From the NCBI GenBank assembly GCA_017847835.1, contig JAGASH010000002.1:1-64000 (forward strand): a DNA stretch of 64,000 nucleotides, in the 5' to 3' direction. Every line of letters starts with the position of its first letter. Within the stretch, counting starts at the first letter, position 1. Below the pieces are notes generated by a model that made no database searches, had not been told where the DNA came from, and saw nothing but the letters and a program-made list of their open reading frames with translations. Position numbers and translations under genes: made by a program. The DNA is from Oscillospiraceae bacterium. Its GTDB lineage: Bacteria > Bacillota > Clostridia > Oscillospirales > Ruminococcaceae. Positions 41,954 to 50,766 of the stretch are shown here, piece by piece.

Positions 41954-43179
41954 TTTATAATTCCTCCCAGCTTCTCCTCGCGGCGCTCCTTGCCGAACAT
42001 CATCATCTGCGGCTTGTCTTTGAGCATTTCAATATCGACATCACCCAAATCGATGCGCTCTTTTATCATCGAGGTATAAATTCCCGCTCTCGCGACGTCG
42101 CCCATAAGAATGTAGCCTTTGAGCGTGTTGTCGCGGAACACCAGCTTTTTATATGTATTCTCTGTTTCTGTGACATATTCCTCGCCGTCATAGCTTCCCG
42201 CGCTTATGATGTGCAGACCGAAGAAGCCGATTGCGTTCATGGGGATTGCGTTCACATAATAGAACTCGCGCCCTGCCATATTTCTTCCCGCAACCTCTCC
42301 CTGCATATAAGCGTTCGGCAAAAGCGCGAGGATTTTCTCGGTATCGGAAGAAGCGTCGTAGCTCACCGTGCAGTCACCCGCCGCATAAATATCGTCAAGC
42401 GAGGTTTTGAGCGTCATATCCGTGATAATTCCGCGTTCAACCTTGCCGCCTGCGTCTGCGACAAGCTCGGTGTTCGGGCGAACTCCGACCGCTACAATCA
42501 GCATATCGAAGTCAACCTCTTCGCCGTTTTTGAGCTTTGCCTTGTGCTCGGAAAATTCCTCAGCGGAGGTTTTGAGGATAAACTTGACGCCCTTGCTTTC
42601 GATGTGCTTCTGCATTTTAAGTCCCGCTCTCTCGTCGAGAATTGACGGGAGAATTCTGTCTGCCATATCGACAACGGTGATGTCGGTTTTGTAGGCGGAG
42701 AGAGCCTCTGCGGCTTTCAGACCGATAAGTCCCGCGCCGATAATCAGCACTTTCATACCCTCGCGGAGTTCCGAGCGGATAGCCTTAACGCTGTCATAGC
42801 TCATAAAGGTGTGGTAATTTGTCTTTTCAAGACCGTTCATCGGCGGTACAAAAGGCTTTGAGCCTGTCGCTACCATAAGTTTATCGTATGGAACTGACAG
42901 CCCGTCGTCGAGAACCACGCACTTTTTCGCGGTATCGATTTTCATAACCTTCTTGCCGAGAATGGTTTCCACACCGTTTTTCTCATAGAAATCAGCGGGA
43001 CGATAGTAAATATTCTTGTCCGAAACCTTTCCTTCCAGCCAGTAAGAGATAAGCGGGCGGGAATAGGTGTGGTATTTTTCGTCCGAGATGACGGTGATTT
43101 TGCCCGTGCTGTCAATTTCGCGGATACCCGAAATTGTGCCGACAGCCGCCGCGGAATTTCCGATAATAACGTAATTCAT
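41950..43179 (-). CDS. FAD/NAD(P)-dependent oxidoreductase of the glutamate synthase operon
   Basis: 409 residues, pyridine-nucleotide disulfide oxidoreductase fold like NADH:rubredoxin reductase. FAD motif YVIIGNSAAAVGTISGIRE at the start, NAD motif VLIIGAGLIGLKAAEAL (about 145), ATG motif MVATGSKPF, and the FAD C-terminal DDIYAAGDCTVSYD. There is no redox Cys pair. It probably feeds electrons through the adjacent ferredoxin to the synthase. Confidence 0.88.
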   Translation of the reverse strand: MNYVIIGNSAAAVGTISGIREIDSTGKITVISDEKYHTYSRPLISYWLEGKVSDKNIYYRPADFYEKNGVETILGKKVMKIDTAKKCVVLDDGLSVPYDKLMVATGSKPFVPPMNGLEKTNYHTFMSYDSVKAIRSELREGMKVLIIGAGLIGLKAAEALSAYKTDITVVDMADRILPSILDERAGLKMQKHIESKGVKFILKTSAEEFSEHKAKLKNGEEVDFDMLIVAVGVRPNTELVADAGGKVERGIITDMTLKTSLDDIYAAGDCTVSYDASSDTEKILALLPNAYMQGEVAGRNMAGREFYYVNAIPMNAIGFFGLHIISAGSYDGEEYVTETENTYKKLVFRDNTLKGYILMGDVARAGIYTSMIKERIDLGDVDIEMLKDKPQMMMFGKERREEKLGGIIK

Positions 43180-43185
43180 CTATTC

Positions 43186-43620
43186 TCACCTCTCCTCAAA
43201 TACGATAGCCTTGTTCGGGCAGCCCTGAACACAAGCGGGTTCGCCGTTGTGATTTTTCGTGCAGAGGTCGCATTTCTGTATCCTGTGACCTTCCTCGTCG
43301 ATGACAATGCACCCGAACGGGCAGCTCAAAACGCAGGTGTAGCAGCCCACGCACTTGTTCTCGTCGCACACAACCACGCCGTCAACAATGGACAGCGCGC
43401 CCGCGATGCAGCCCTTTACGCAGGGCTTTCCTTCGCAGTGACGGCACTGAACGGCGAAATTCACCTCGCTGCCTTCCTCGACCTTTATACGGGGAACAGG
43501 CTTTTTATCCGAATATTTGAACGCTTTGATAAGGTCCTTGCCGGAATTTGCCGCTGCGCAGTAATATTCGCACAAGTGGCAGGCAAGACACCAATCCTCG
43601 TTTACATAAACCTTTTTCAT
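43186..43620 (-). CDS. 4Fe-4S ferredoxin-type electron carrier
   Basis: 144 residues, HycB/DMSO-reductase chain B-like, with four Cys clusters: CLACHLCEYYC at the N-terminus, CRHCEGKPCVKGC, CVGCYTCVLSCPFGC, and CDLCTKNHNGEPACVQGCP. This predicts up to four 4Fe-4S centres. It lies between the FMN synthase gene (12 nt away) and the oxidoreductase (6 nt away), so it likely carries electrons between them. Confidence 0.9.
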   Translation of the reverse strand: MKKVYVNEDWCLACHLCEYYCAAANSGKDLIKAFKYSDKKPVPRIKVEEGSEVNFAVQCRHCEGKPCVKGCIAGALSIVDGVVVCDENKCVGCYTCVLSCPFGCIVIDEEGHRIQKCDLCTKNHNGEPACVQGCPNKAIVFEER

Positions 43621-43632
43621 TTCAAGCCCTCC

Positions 43633-45138
43633 TTATTCGCCCGCGTGCATTATGCCGAGAATGTCAAGCTCTTTCTGATTGAGCCCGACGCCGCGCAGCA
43701 TAAGTCTGTTTCCGCGGAGAGCCTCAATGGAGTTTATGCCCATACCGCCCATAATTTCCTTGATTTCGTGGTTCCAGGCAGTGACGAGATTTATCAGACG
43801 CTCTGCGGCAATATCGGGGTTAAGGCGCTTTACAAGGTCTGCGCGCTGTGTTGCGATACCCCAGTTGCACTTGCCTGTGTTGCAGCTTCTGCACAAATGA
43901 CAGCCCATTGCCATAAGAGCCGAGGTTGCTATATAAACCGCGTCCGCGCCGAGCGCGATTGCCTTGACGACATCTGCTGCCGAGCGCATAGAGCCCGCTG
44001 CAACTATTGAAACATCGTTTCTGATACCCTCGTCGCGAAGACGTGAGTCAACGCTTGCGAGCGCGAGCTCAATCGGGATACCGACGTTGTCGCGAATTCT
44101 TGTCGGAGCAGCACCCGTGCCGCCGCGGAAACCGTCGATTGCGATGATATCCGCACCGGAGCGCGCGATACCCGAAGCGATTGCAGCAACGTTGTGAACA
44201 GCCGCGATTTTAACGATAATCGGCTTTTCACCGCCTGTTGCCTCTTTAAGCGAGTTTACAAGCTGTCTTAAATCCTCAATCGAATAAATATCGTGGTGAG
44301 GAGCGGGTGAAATCGCGTCAGCGCCCATAGGTATCATACGGGTACGCGAGATTTCCTCGTTGACCTTCATTCCGGGGAGGTGACCGCCGATACCGGGCTT
44401 TGCGCCCTGTCCCATTTTGATTTCAACGGCAGCGCCCGCGTCAAGATAACCCTTGAACACACCGAAACGTCCCGAAGCGACCTGTACGATTGTGTTTTTG
44501 CCGTACTGATAGAAATCGCGGTGCAGACCGCCCTCGCCTGTATTATAATATGTACCGAGCGCGGTTGCGGCTCTTGCAAGGGACTCGTGAGCGTTCTTGC
44601 TTATCGAGCCGAAGGACATTGCCGAGAACATAATCGGCACGTCAAGTTCAAGGTAGGGAGTTTTCTCAAAGTGAGCCTTTCCGTCCTTGTCGTAGGAGAT
44701 TTTCTGCGACTTTTTGCCGAGGAAGGTTTTGGTTTCCATCGGCTCACGAAGCGGGTCGATAGGCGGGTTTGTAACCTGCGAAGCGTTCAGCAGAATTTTG
44801 TCCCAGTAAACGGGGTAATTCTGCGGGTTGCCCATAGCCGAGAGCAGAACTCCTCCGCTTCCTGCCTGCTTGTAGACCTCGTCCATAAGCTGCATACTCC
44901 AGTTTCCGTTCGGACGGAATTGATTTTCGTTCGGACGGATTTTGAGAGCGTTTGTCGGGCAAAGGCACACGCAGCGCTGACAGTCCACGCAGCCTTGCTC
45001 GTTTGCAATCATCTTGTCCAAATCCGCGTCATATTTATGAACCTCGTTCGCGCACTGCCTTTCGCACACGCGGCACTTTATGCAGCGGTCGGGGTTTCTG
45101 ATGACCTCAAAAAGAGGATTGTTGTAATTAACAGCCAC
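43633..45138 (-). CDS. glutamate synthase, FMN-binding synthase domain with N-terminal ferredoxin
   Basis: 501 residues. Two N-terminal 4Fe-4S motifs (CIKCRVCERQCANE and CVDCQRCVCLCP) precede the GltB synthase barrel: MFSAMSFGSISKNAHESLARA, GEGGLHRDFYQYGKNTIVQVASGRFG, KPGIGGHLPG, DGFRGGTGAAPTRIRDNVGIP and the Cys cluster CHLCRSCNTGKCNWG for the 3Fe-4S centre. It turns 2-oxoglutarate plus ammonia into glutamate. GTG start 1 nt after the GATase stop. Confidence 0.94.
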   Translation of the reverse strand: MAVNYNNPLFEVIRNPDRCIKCRVCERQCANEVHKYDADLDKMIANEQGCVDCQRCVCLCPTNALKIRPNENQFRPNGNWSMQLMDEVYKQAGSGGVLLSAMGNPQNYPVYWDKILLNASQVTNPPIDPLREPMETKTFLGKKSQKISYDKDGKAHFEKTPYLELDVPIMFSAMSFGSISKNAHESLARAATALGTYYNTGEGGLHRDFYQYGKNTIVQVASGRFGVFKGYLDAGAAVEIKMGQGAKPGIGGHLPGMKVNEEISRTRMIPMGADAISPAPHHDIYSIEDLRQLVNSLKEATGGEKPIIVKIAAVHNVAAIASGIARSGADIIAIDGFRGGTGAAPTRIRDNVGIPIELALASVDSRLRDEGIRNDVSIVAAGSMRSAADVVKAIALGADAVYIATSALMAMGCHLCRSCNTGKCNWGIATQRADLVKRLNPDIAAERLINLVTAWNHEIKEIMGGMGINSIEALRGNRLMLRGVGLNQKELDILGIMHAGE

Positions 45139-46254
45139 TTATTTTCCCACCCTTTCCGCGCAATTTTCGTAAAGCTCCGCGATAATCGGCTCACCGCCGC
45201 GCGGGCTCCATATTCTGTCCACATCGGGACACATTGTTCTGATTGAGCACTCCTCGGAGGAGATGTAAATCGTGCTGCCTTTTTCCGCGGCAACCATTGA
45301 GCGCAGCTTCAGTCTGTCGTTGAGCGCCATAATGCCGTTTGTGTAGCCGAGAATTATCGAGAACGGACCCGTAATCAAAAGACTTGAATAAACATTTCTG
45401 AAATGCTTGATTTTTTCGGTTTCCTCGGGCGAGAACTTACCGCTTTCAAGCTCGCTCCAGAACGGCGAAGCGATAACCTTTGCAACGTCTTCGAGCGGCA
45501 TTTCAAGCCGTCTGTGGAGATAATCCACGATGTATGTAATAACCTCGGTGTCCGTGAGCAGGTTGCACTTGTAGCCGAACATCTCTATAAAGCGTCTGTT
45601 CGCGTCATAAGACGAGATTTCGCCGTTGTGAACGATTGTATAATCGAGCAGAGAGAACGGGTGAGCACCGCCCCACCAGCCGGGAGTGTTTGTCGGGTAA
45701 CGTCCGTGAACCGTCCAAGCCCAGCCGCTGTACTCTTCAAGTCTGTAAAAATCACCGACGTCCTCGGGATAGCCGACAGCCTTGAAAACACCCATATTTT
45801 TGCCGCTGGAGAACACATATGCGCCGTCAATCTTGTCGTTGATATTAATAACGCAGCGCGCAACAAATGTTCTCTCGTCAAGCTGGCTGTCCTGAAGCTT
45901 TGTGGGCAGCGGGTTTACGAAATAGCGCCAGATAAGCGGCTCGTCGGTAATTCTCGGGTTCTTTCTTATGGGAATTCTTGACAGGTTCACCACGTCAAAA
46001 TGCCTGTCGAGAAAAGCCTCTGTTCTGACTCTTGCCTCGCTGGAGTCATAGAAAACGTGAAAAGCATACTGGTCGCGGTATTCGGGATAAATGCCATAGC
46101 CCGCGAAGCCTCCGCCCAAACCGTTTGAGCGCTCGTGCATACAGGCAATTGAATTAACGATAACGCTGCCGTCGGTGCGTTTTCCGTCGCGGTTTATAAA
46201 GCCCGAAATGGCGCAGCCTGCGGGAATTCTCGTTTCTCCCTCTCGTTGTAACAT
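45139..46254 (-). CDS. glutamate synthase, class II glutamine amidotransferase subunit
   Basis: 371 residues of the GltB N-terminal type. The presumed nucleophile is Cys14 (GCAISGF), so about 13 residues must be removed or tolerated, as in other free-standing GltB1 proteins. Later motifs: VHGRYPTNTPGWWGGAHPFSLLDYTIVHNGEISSYDANRRF and the TDTEVITY loop. It releases ammonia from glutamine for the FMN subunit. First gene of the operon, start preceded by AAGGAG. Confidence 0.92.
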   Translation of the reverse strand: MLQREGETRIPAGCAISGFINRDGKRTDGSVIVNSIACMHERSNGLGGGFAGYGIYPEYRDQYAFHVFYDSSEARVRTEAFLDRHFDVVNLSRIPIRKNPRITDEPLIWRYFVNPLPTKLQDSQLDERTFVARCVININDKIDGAYVFSSGKNMGVFKAVGYPEDVGDFYRLEEYSGWAWTVHGRYPTNTPGWWGGAHPFSLLDYTIVHNGEISSYDANRRFIEMFGYKCNLLTDTEVITYIVDYLHRRLEMPLEDVAKVIASPFWSELESGKFSPEETEKIKHFRNVYSSLLITGPFSIILGYTNGIMALNDRLKLRSMVAAEKGSTIYISSEECSIRTMCPDVDRIWSPRGGEPIIAELYENCAERVGK

Positions 46255-46273
46255 ATCCTCACTCCTTGAATAC

Positions 46274-46334
46274 GGCGGAAACCCGCCAAATAAAATCTAA
46301 ACCGCACACTTTCTGCATTTTTCGCGAAGTGTGC
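46274..46334 (-). other. two leader hairpins of the glutamate synthase operon
   Basis: In the minus-strand leader GCACACTT / AAGTGTGC (46334-46327 with 46311-46304) closes a 15-nt loop, and GGCGG / CCGCC (46287-46274) forms a short tetraloop hairpin next to the ribosome site. No T-run follows, and the loops do not match the ANTAR hexaloop pattern. A regulatory role is possible but unproven. Confidence 0.45.
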
Positions 46335-46348
46335 CGAAGTACAACATA

Positions 46349-46377
46349 ATTATAGCACCTTTTTTTTTACTTGTCAA
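46349..46377 (-). promoter_or_regulatory. promoter of the glutamate synthase operon
   Basis: Minus strand TTGACA (46377-46372), a 17-bp spacer, TATAAT (46354-46349), giving a leader of about 85 nt. The AT-rich stretch 46378-46591 between the two divergent promoters shows no gene. Confidence 0.88.
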
Positions 46378-46591
46378 GAGTTTTTTTGCAAGAATTGAAA
46401 ATAAAACTTTCATTTTCGGTTTCGCAAAAGCTGAAATTTCCGTTATTTTACAGCTTAAAATTGCAAAAATCCGAAATTTACCGCCGTTTCGTTCTGCAAA
46501 AACGCAGTTTTGCTTTTGTGCAAGAAACGGGACACAAAAATGCAAATATTTTTGTGATTTTATCCAAATTGTCAAAATTATCAAATACACC

Positions 46592-46620
46592 TTGAAAAAT
46601 ATGCGAAAATAGGATATAAT
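46592..46620 (+). promoter_or_regulatory. promoter of gatCAB
   Basis: TTGAAA (46592-46597), a 17-bp spacer, TATAAT (46615-46620), 84 bp before gatC. Confidence 0.8.
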
Positions 46621-46703
46621 ATAAATTGTATGGTAAAAAATTCGGGTGAATACAGTTTTTTGCATAGTTCACCTGTTCAAGAATGAAGGAAAGGACTGAT
46701 TTT

Positions 46704-46988
46704 ATGGCAGTTGATATGAAAACCATAGAGCACCTTTGCAGCCTGTCCAAGCTCTCTTATGATGAAGAGGGAATGGAAAAGGTTATGGGTGAAATGGGCA
46801 GCATAATCGACCTTATGGACGAAATCAAGAGCTTTGACCTTGCGTACGACGACACCAAGGACGGAAATGAAATCCGCTTTGCCGACACCCGCGAGGACGT
46901 TCCCGAGGAGTCGTTCCCGACGGAAAAGCTGCTTGCAAATGCCGAGAACACGGACGGTTGTTACGTTGTACCTAAGGTTGTTGAATAA
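46704..46988 (+). CDS. gatC: Asp/Glu-tRNA amidotransferase subunit C
   Basis: 94 residues. IEHLCSLSKLSYDEEGMEKVMGEMGSIIDLMDEI is the GatC helix pair, and the C-terminus has the usual R-x-D segment (FADTREDVPEES). It clamps GatA and GatB. The start at 46704 follows AAAGGA; an in-frame ATG at 46683 lacks a ribosome site. Confidence 0.95.
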   Translation: MAVDMKTIEHLCSLSKLSYDEEGMEKVMGEMGSIIDLMDEIKSFDLAYDDTKDGNEIRFADTREDVPEESFPTEKLLANAENTDGCYVVPKVVE

Positions 46989-46999
46989 GGAGAAAGACA

Positions 47000-48448
47000 A
47001 TGGACTTGACAAGAGCAAAAATCCGCGATTTGCGCAGCGCGCTCGATGAAAAGAAAATCAGCGCTGCCGAGCTTTGCGGAGAATATCTCAAAAGAATAGG
47101 GGAGCAGGACAAAAATCTGCTTTCTTACATCACCGTGACTAAAGAAAAAGCGCTTTCCGACGCGGAAAATGCGCAAAAGCTGATTGACGCGGGAAAAGCG
47201 ACCGCGCTCACGGGTATCCCGCTTGCGGTTAAGGATAATATATGCACGGACGGCGTGAAAACAACCTGCTCCAGCAGAATGCTCGAGAATTTTATCCCGC
47301 CGTACAACGCGACCGTTATCGAAAAGCTGAATGCCGAGGGCTACGTTCTGCTCGGAAAGGCTTCAATGGACGAGTTTGCGATGGGCGGCTCAACGCAGAC
47401 CTCCGCGTTCGCGAAAACCAGAAATCCCTATGATTTGGAGCGCGTTCCGGGAGGTTCTTCGGGAGGTTCAGCGGCAGCGGTTGCGGCTTCGCTTGCACCG
47501 GCAGCTCTCGGCTCGGACACCGGCGGCTCAATCCGTCAGCCCGCTTCGTTCTGCGGAGTTACGGGTATCAAGCCCACCTACGGCAGAGTTTCGCGCTATG
47601 GCTTGGTTGCATTTGCAAGCTCGCTCGACCAGATTGGTCCGATTGCAAACGACGCTCACGACTGCGCAATTCTTCTCAACGCTATCTGCGGTCACGACCG
47701 TCACGACGCAACATCTGCGAGGGTTGAAACTCCCGATTTTACAGCAAAACTCGGACAGCCGATTAAGGGAATGAAAATCGCGCTCCCGAAGGAATTTTAC
47801 TCGGACGCTATCGACGACTGCGTGAAAAAGTCGGTTATGGACGCGGCTCACGAGCTTGAAAAGCAGGGAGCAATCCTCGTAGACTGCTCTATGCCGGGAC
47901 TGAAATACGCAATTCCCGCGTATTATCTGATTGCCTGCGCGGAGGCTGCTTCAAACCTTTCGCGCTTTGACGGTATAAAGTACGGCTATCGCGGCGAGGG
48001 AAGAACCTTCGGCGAGCTGATTGTTGACAGCAGAAACAAGGGCTTCGGCGAGGAAGTAAAACGCAGAATTCTTCTCGGAAACTACGCGCTTTCAAGCGGT
48101 TACTACGACGCTTATTACAAGAAGGCTCTTGCGCTTAAACAGGAGATTATCAAGGAGTACAGCGAGATTTTCGGGCAGTGCGACGTAATTCTCACACCGA
48201 CCGCGCCTACTCCCGCATATAAAATAGGTGCACAGGACAACGACCCCGTCAAGATGTACACCGCGGATATCTGCACGGTCACGGTAAATATCGCGGGACT
48301 TCCGGGCATTTCGACAACCTGCGGCTATACCGAAAACGGCTTGCCTATCGGAATGTCGATTATCGGAAAACGCTTTGACGAGCAGACGATTTTGCAGTGC
48401 GCGGACGCTTTTGAGCAGGGCTTTTCGCCTGTTGCTCCGAAGCTTTAA
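47000..48448 (+). CDS. gatA: Asp/Glu-tRNA amidotransferase subunit A
   Basis: 482 residues, amidase family. Catalytic Lys in GIPLAVKDNICTDG, the Gly/Ser-rich PGGSSGGSAAAVAA and the Ser pair in GSDTGGSIRQPASFCG complete the Ser-cisSer-Lys triad. It supplies ammonia from glutamine for tRNA-dependent Gln/Asn synthesis. Ribosome site AAGGAG; 11 nt after gatC. Confidence 0.97.
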   Translation: MDLTRAKIRDLRSALDEKKISAAELCGEYLKRIGEQDKNLLSYITVTKEKALSDAENAQKLIDAGKATALTGIPLAVKDNICTDGVKTTCSSRMLENFIPPYNATVIEKLNAEGYVLLGKASMDEFAMGGSTQTSAFAKTRNPYDLERVPGGSSGGSAAAVAASLAPAALGSDTGGSIRQPASFCGVTGIKPTYGRVSRYGLVAFASSLDQIGPIANDAHDCAILLNAICGHDRHDATSARVETPDFTAKLGQPIKGMKIALPKEFYSDAIDDCVKKSVMDAAHELEKQGAILVDCSMPGLKYAIPAYYLIACAEAASNLSRFDGIKYGYRGEGRTFGELIVDSRNKGFGEEVKRRILLGNYALSSGYYDAYYKKALALKQEIIKEYSEIFGQCDVILTPTAPTPAYKIGAQDNDPVKMYTADICTVTVNIAGLPGISTTCGYTENGLPIGMSIIGKRFDEQTILQCADAFEQGFSPVAPKL

Positions 48449-48460
48449 GGAGGTGCGGAA

Positions 48461-49894
48461 ATGAGTGCTTTTTATCCTACAATGGGACTTGAAATTCACG
48501 CGGAATTGCTGACGAAATCGAAGGTTTTCTGCACCTGCTCCGCTGAATTCGGAGGAACACCAAACTCGCGCTGCTGCCCCGTTTGCAGCGGTATGCCGGG
48601 AACTCTGCCCGTGCTTAACCAAAAGGCTGTTGAGTATATCATCAAGGCGGGCTATGTGATGAACTGCGATATCTCGCGCTTCACGAAATGGGACAGAAAA
48701 AACTACTTCTATCCCGACCTGCCGAAAGCGTATCAGATTTCGCAGATGCCGCGTCCCGTGTGCCTTGCGGGAACGGTTAAAATCAACGTCAAGGGCGAGG
48801 AAAAGGTTATCAGAATTAACCGTATCCACCTTGAAGAAGACGCAGGAAAGCTGGTTCACGACGAGGTGAACAGAATTTCGCTCGCGGACTACAACCGCTG
48901 CGGAATACCGCTTATCGAAATTGTCACGGAGCCTGACTTCCACAGCTCCGACGAGGTTATCGCGTTTTTGGAGAAAATCAAGCTGCTTTTGCAGTACGCG
49001 GGAATTTGCGACTGCAAAATGGAACAAGGTTCAATTCGCTGCGATGTAAACATCTCGATTGCGCCAAAGGGCAGCGACGAGCTTGGTACGAGAACCGAGC
49101 TGAAAAACCTCAACTCGCTGAAAGCGATTGCGAGAGCGATTGAGGTTGAAATCGAGCGGCAGGAGGAGGTTATCGAGAGCGGAGAGCGCGTGATACAGGA
49201 AACCCGCCGTTTCAACGACGCGCTTGGCGAAACCACAGCAATGCGCTCGAAAGAGGACGCGCACGACTACCGCTATTTCCCCGACCCCGATATCCCGCCG
49301 ATTATCTTCACCGAGGAGGAGCTTGAAGCTATCAAAAACTCCATTCCCGAGCTTCCCGAGCAGCGCGTGGAGCGCTATGTGAACTCGCTCGGCTTGAAGA
49401 AAGCGGACGCGGACATAATTGTCGGCGACAAGCGCGTCTGCGACTTCTTTGACGAGGCGACAAAGTCTTACGACAACCCGAAGGCTATCGCGAATTATAT
49501 CGTCGGTGAGCTCACCCGCCGCATAAATCTCGGTGAGGTTGATATGGATGCGCTGAAATTCACGGGAGCGGACTTCGCGCGGCTTGTAGAGCTGCTTCAG
49601 ACGGACAAGGTTTCGCAGTCTAACGCGAAGATTATTCTCGGTGAGCTTGTCGAAAACGGCGGCTCGCCCGATAAAATTGCCGATGAGCAAGACTTGTGGA
49701 TTAAGGAGGACAACGACCTTCTCGCAAAGGTTGTCGATGAGATAATCGCGAACAACCCGAAGCCCGTCGAGCAGTATAAGAGCGGCGACCAGAAGGTTTT
49801 CGGCTTCTTTATGGGACAGGCAAACAAGGCGCTTAAAGGCGCGGCTTCCCCGAAGGCAATTCAGGATTATCTGCGCAAAAAACTGAGTGAGTGA
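48461..49894 (+). CDS. gatB: Asp/Glu-tRNA amidotransferase subunit B
   Basis: 477 residues. GLEIHAELLTKSKVFCTCSAEFGG with Cys clusters (FCTC and CCPVC, a zinc site), HLEEDAGKLVH, RDYRYFPDPDIPPI (here HDYRYFPDPD), and the C-terminal YqeY-like domain. It activates and amidates Glu-tRNA-Gln or Asp-tRNA-Asn. Ribosome site AAGGAGGTG, 12 nt after gatA. Confidence 0.97.
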   Translation: MSAFYPTMGLEIHAELLTKSKVFCTCSAEFGGTPNSRCCPVCSGMPGTLPVLNQKAVEYIIKAGYVMNCDISRFTKWDRKNYFYPDLPKAYQISQMPRPVCLAGTVKINVKGEEKVIRINRIHLEEDAGKLVHDEVNRISLADYNRCGIPLIEIVTEPDFHSSDEVIAFLEKIKLLLQYAGICDCKMEQGSIRCDVNISIAPKGSDELGTRTELKNLNSLKAIARAIEVEIERQEEVIESGERVIQETRRFNDALGETTAMRSKEDAHDYRYFPDPDIPPIIFTEEELEAIKNSIPELPEQRVERYVNSLGLKKADADIIVGDKRVCDFFDEATKSYDNPKAIANYIVGELTRRINLGEVDMDALKFTGADFARLVELLQTDKVSQSNAKIILGELVENGGSPDKIADEQDLWIKEDNDLLAKVVDEIIANNPKPVEQYKSGDQKVFGFFMGQANKALKGAASPKAIQDYLRKKLSE

Positions 49895-50751
49895 TGTTCA
49901 GGAAAAAGCACCCGTATCTTTTCTGGCAGCTTATAAGCTGGGGAATAGTAATTGTCGGCGCGGGAACAAGTTTTATCGGAATGTTGAACAACGCGGGCGA
50001 GTGGGTTTATCCCGTTGTGGTTTTTTCGCTTATTTTGGGGATTGCGATGTCGGCTTGCTCGCCGGTTTTGGTTACGATGAAGCGGAAAAACATGCTCCCC
50101 GACAAGACCGACAACGATGAAAAAAACCGCCTGCAAAGCCGGATTATGCAAATCGAAGCCGTGCGGAAAAGGCAATCGCAAAACACCGCTCTGACGGTGA
50201 TTGTCATGACTTTCGCGTTTTTGTCGCCGTTTCTTGCCGCGTATTTTCTGGGAAAATACGTCCACATCGCGCTCGGAGTGGTCTGCTTGGGAGCATTCGC
50301 GGCTATTCCTCTGCTTTGGGTTTTGACCGACACAAAGCGCACTGTAAAGCGGTTTTACAAGGTCGAGCACGGCGAAAAGTACGTTGATTTCACCGAGCCG
50401 AGCGACCGCGAATTGCTTTTCGCGAGTGAAGCGATAACGCTGATTTTGCCGAAAATGCCGTCCGCGGCAACGCTGAATTTCCTGTACAATTGGCTCTGTG
50501 ACTACCTTTACGACAGGCGAATTTCCGCGCACGTTTTCGCTGCAAGCGAGCTTCCGCTGAACAAAACCGTGCTTGACGAGATTTTCGGTGAGGATTTCGG
50601 CGAGGTGTTTTTCCTCTGCGTCCCGTTTGAAAATCTACGAAAATCCGCCGATTTGGGCGATTTGGCGGAGCGGCTTATAATGGAATGTGGTGCTGTCGGC
50701 GCTTTTCCGCTGAATTATCTTCTTGAACAAAATAAAATTCCCGCCGATTGA
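49894..50751 (+). CDS. membrane protein of unknown function coupled to gatB
   Basis: 285 residues with four hydrophobic segments in two pairs (about 10-30, 36-56, 107-127, 132-150) separated by a charged cytoplasmic-looking loop, then a soluble C-terminal domain of about 120 residues. No family is recognised. Its ATG overlaps the gatB stop (TGATG), so it is translated in step with the amidotransferase, although no functional link is known. Confidence 0.75.
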   Translation: MFRKKHPYLFWQLISWGIVIVGAGTSFIGMLNNAGEWVYPVVVFSLILGIAMSACSPVLVTMKRKNMLPDKTDNDEKNRLQSRIMQIEAVRKRQSQNTALTVIVMTFAFLSPFLAAYFLGKYVHIALGVVCLGAFAAIPLLWVLTDTKRTVKRFYKVEHGEKYVDFTEPSDRELLFASEAITLILPKMPSAATLNFLYNWLCDYLYDRRISAHVFAASELPLNKTVLDEIFGEDFGEVFFLCVPFENLRKSADLGDLAERLIMECGAVGAFPLNYLLEQNKIPAD

Positions 50752-50766
50752 TTTCGGCGGGTTTTG
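50740..50766. terminator. terminator between convergent genes
   Basis: CCCGCCGA / TTCGGCGGG stem followed by TTTTGTTATTTTT on the plus strand. It ends the gat transcript; the CYTH gene ends on the other side. Confidence 0.85.

Noticed and set aside
46274..46334. ANTAR dual-hexaloop target in the glutamate synthase leader
   Set aside because: The leader has two stems, but their loops are 15 and 4 nt and do not show the A1/G4 hexaloop pattern, so I did not call an ANTAR site.
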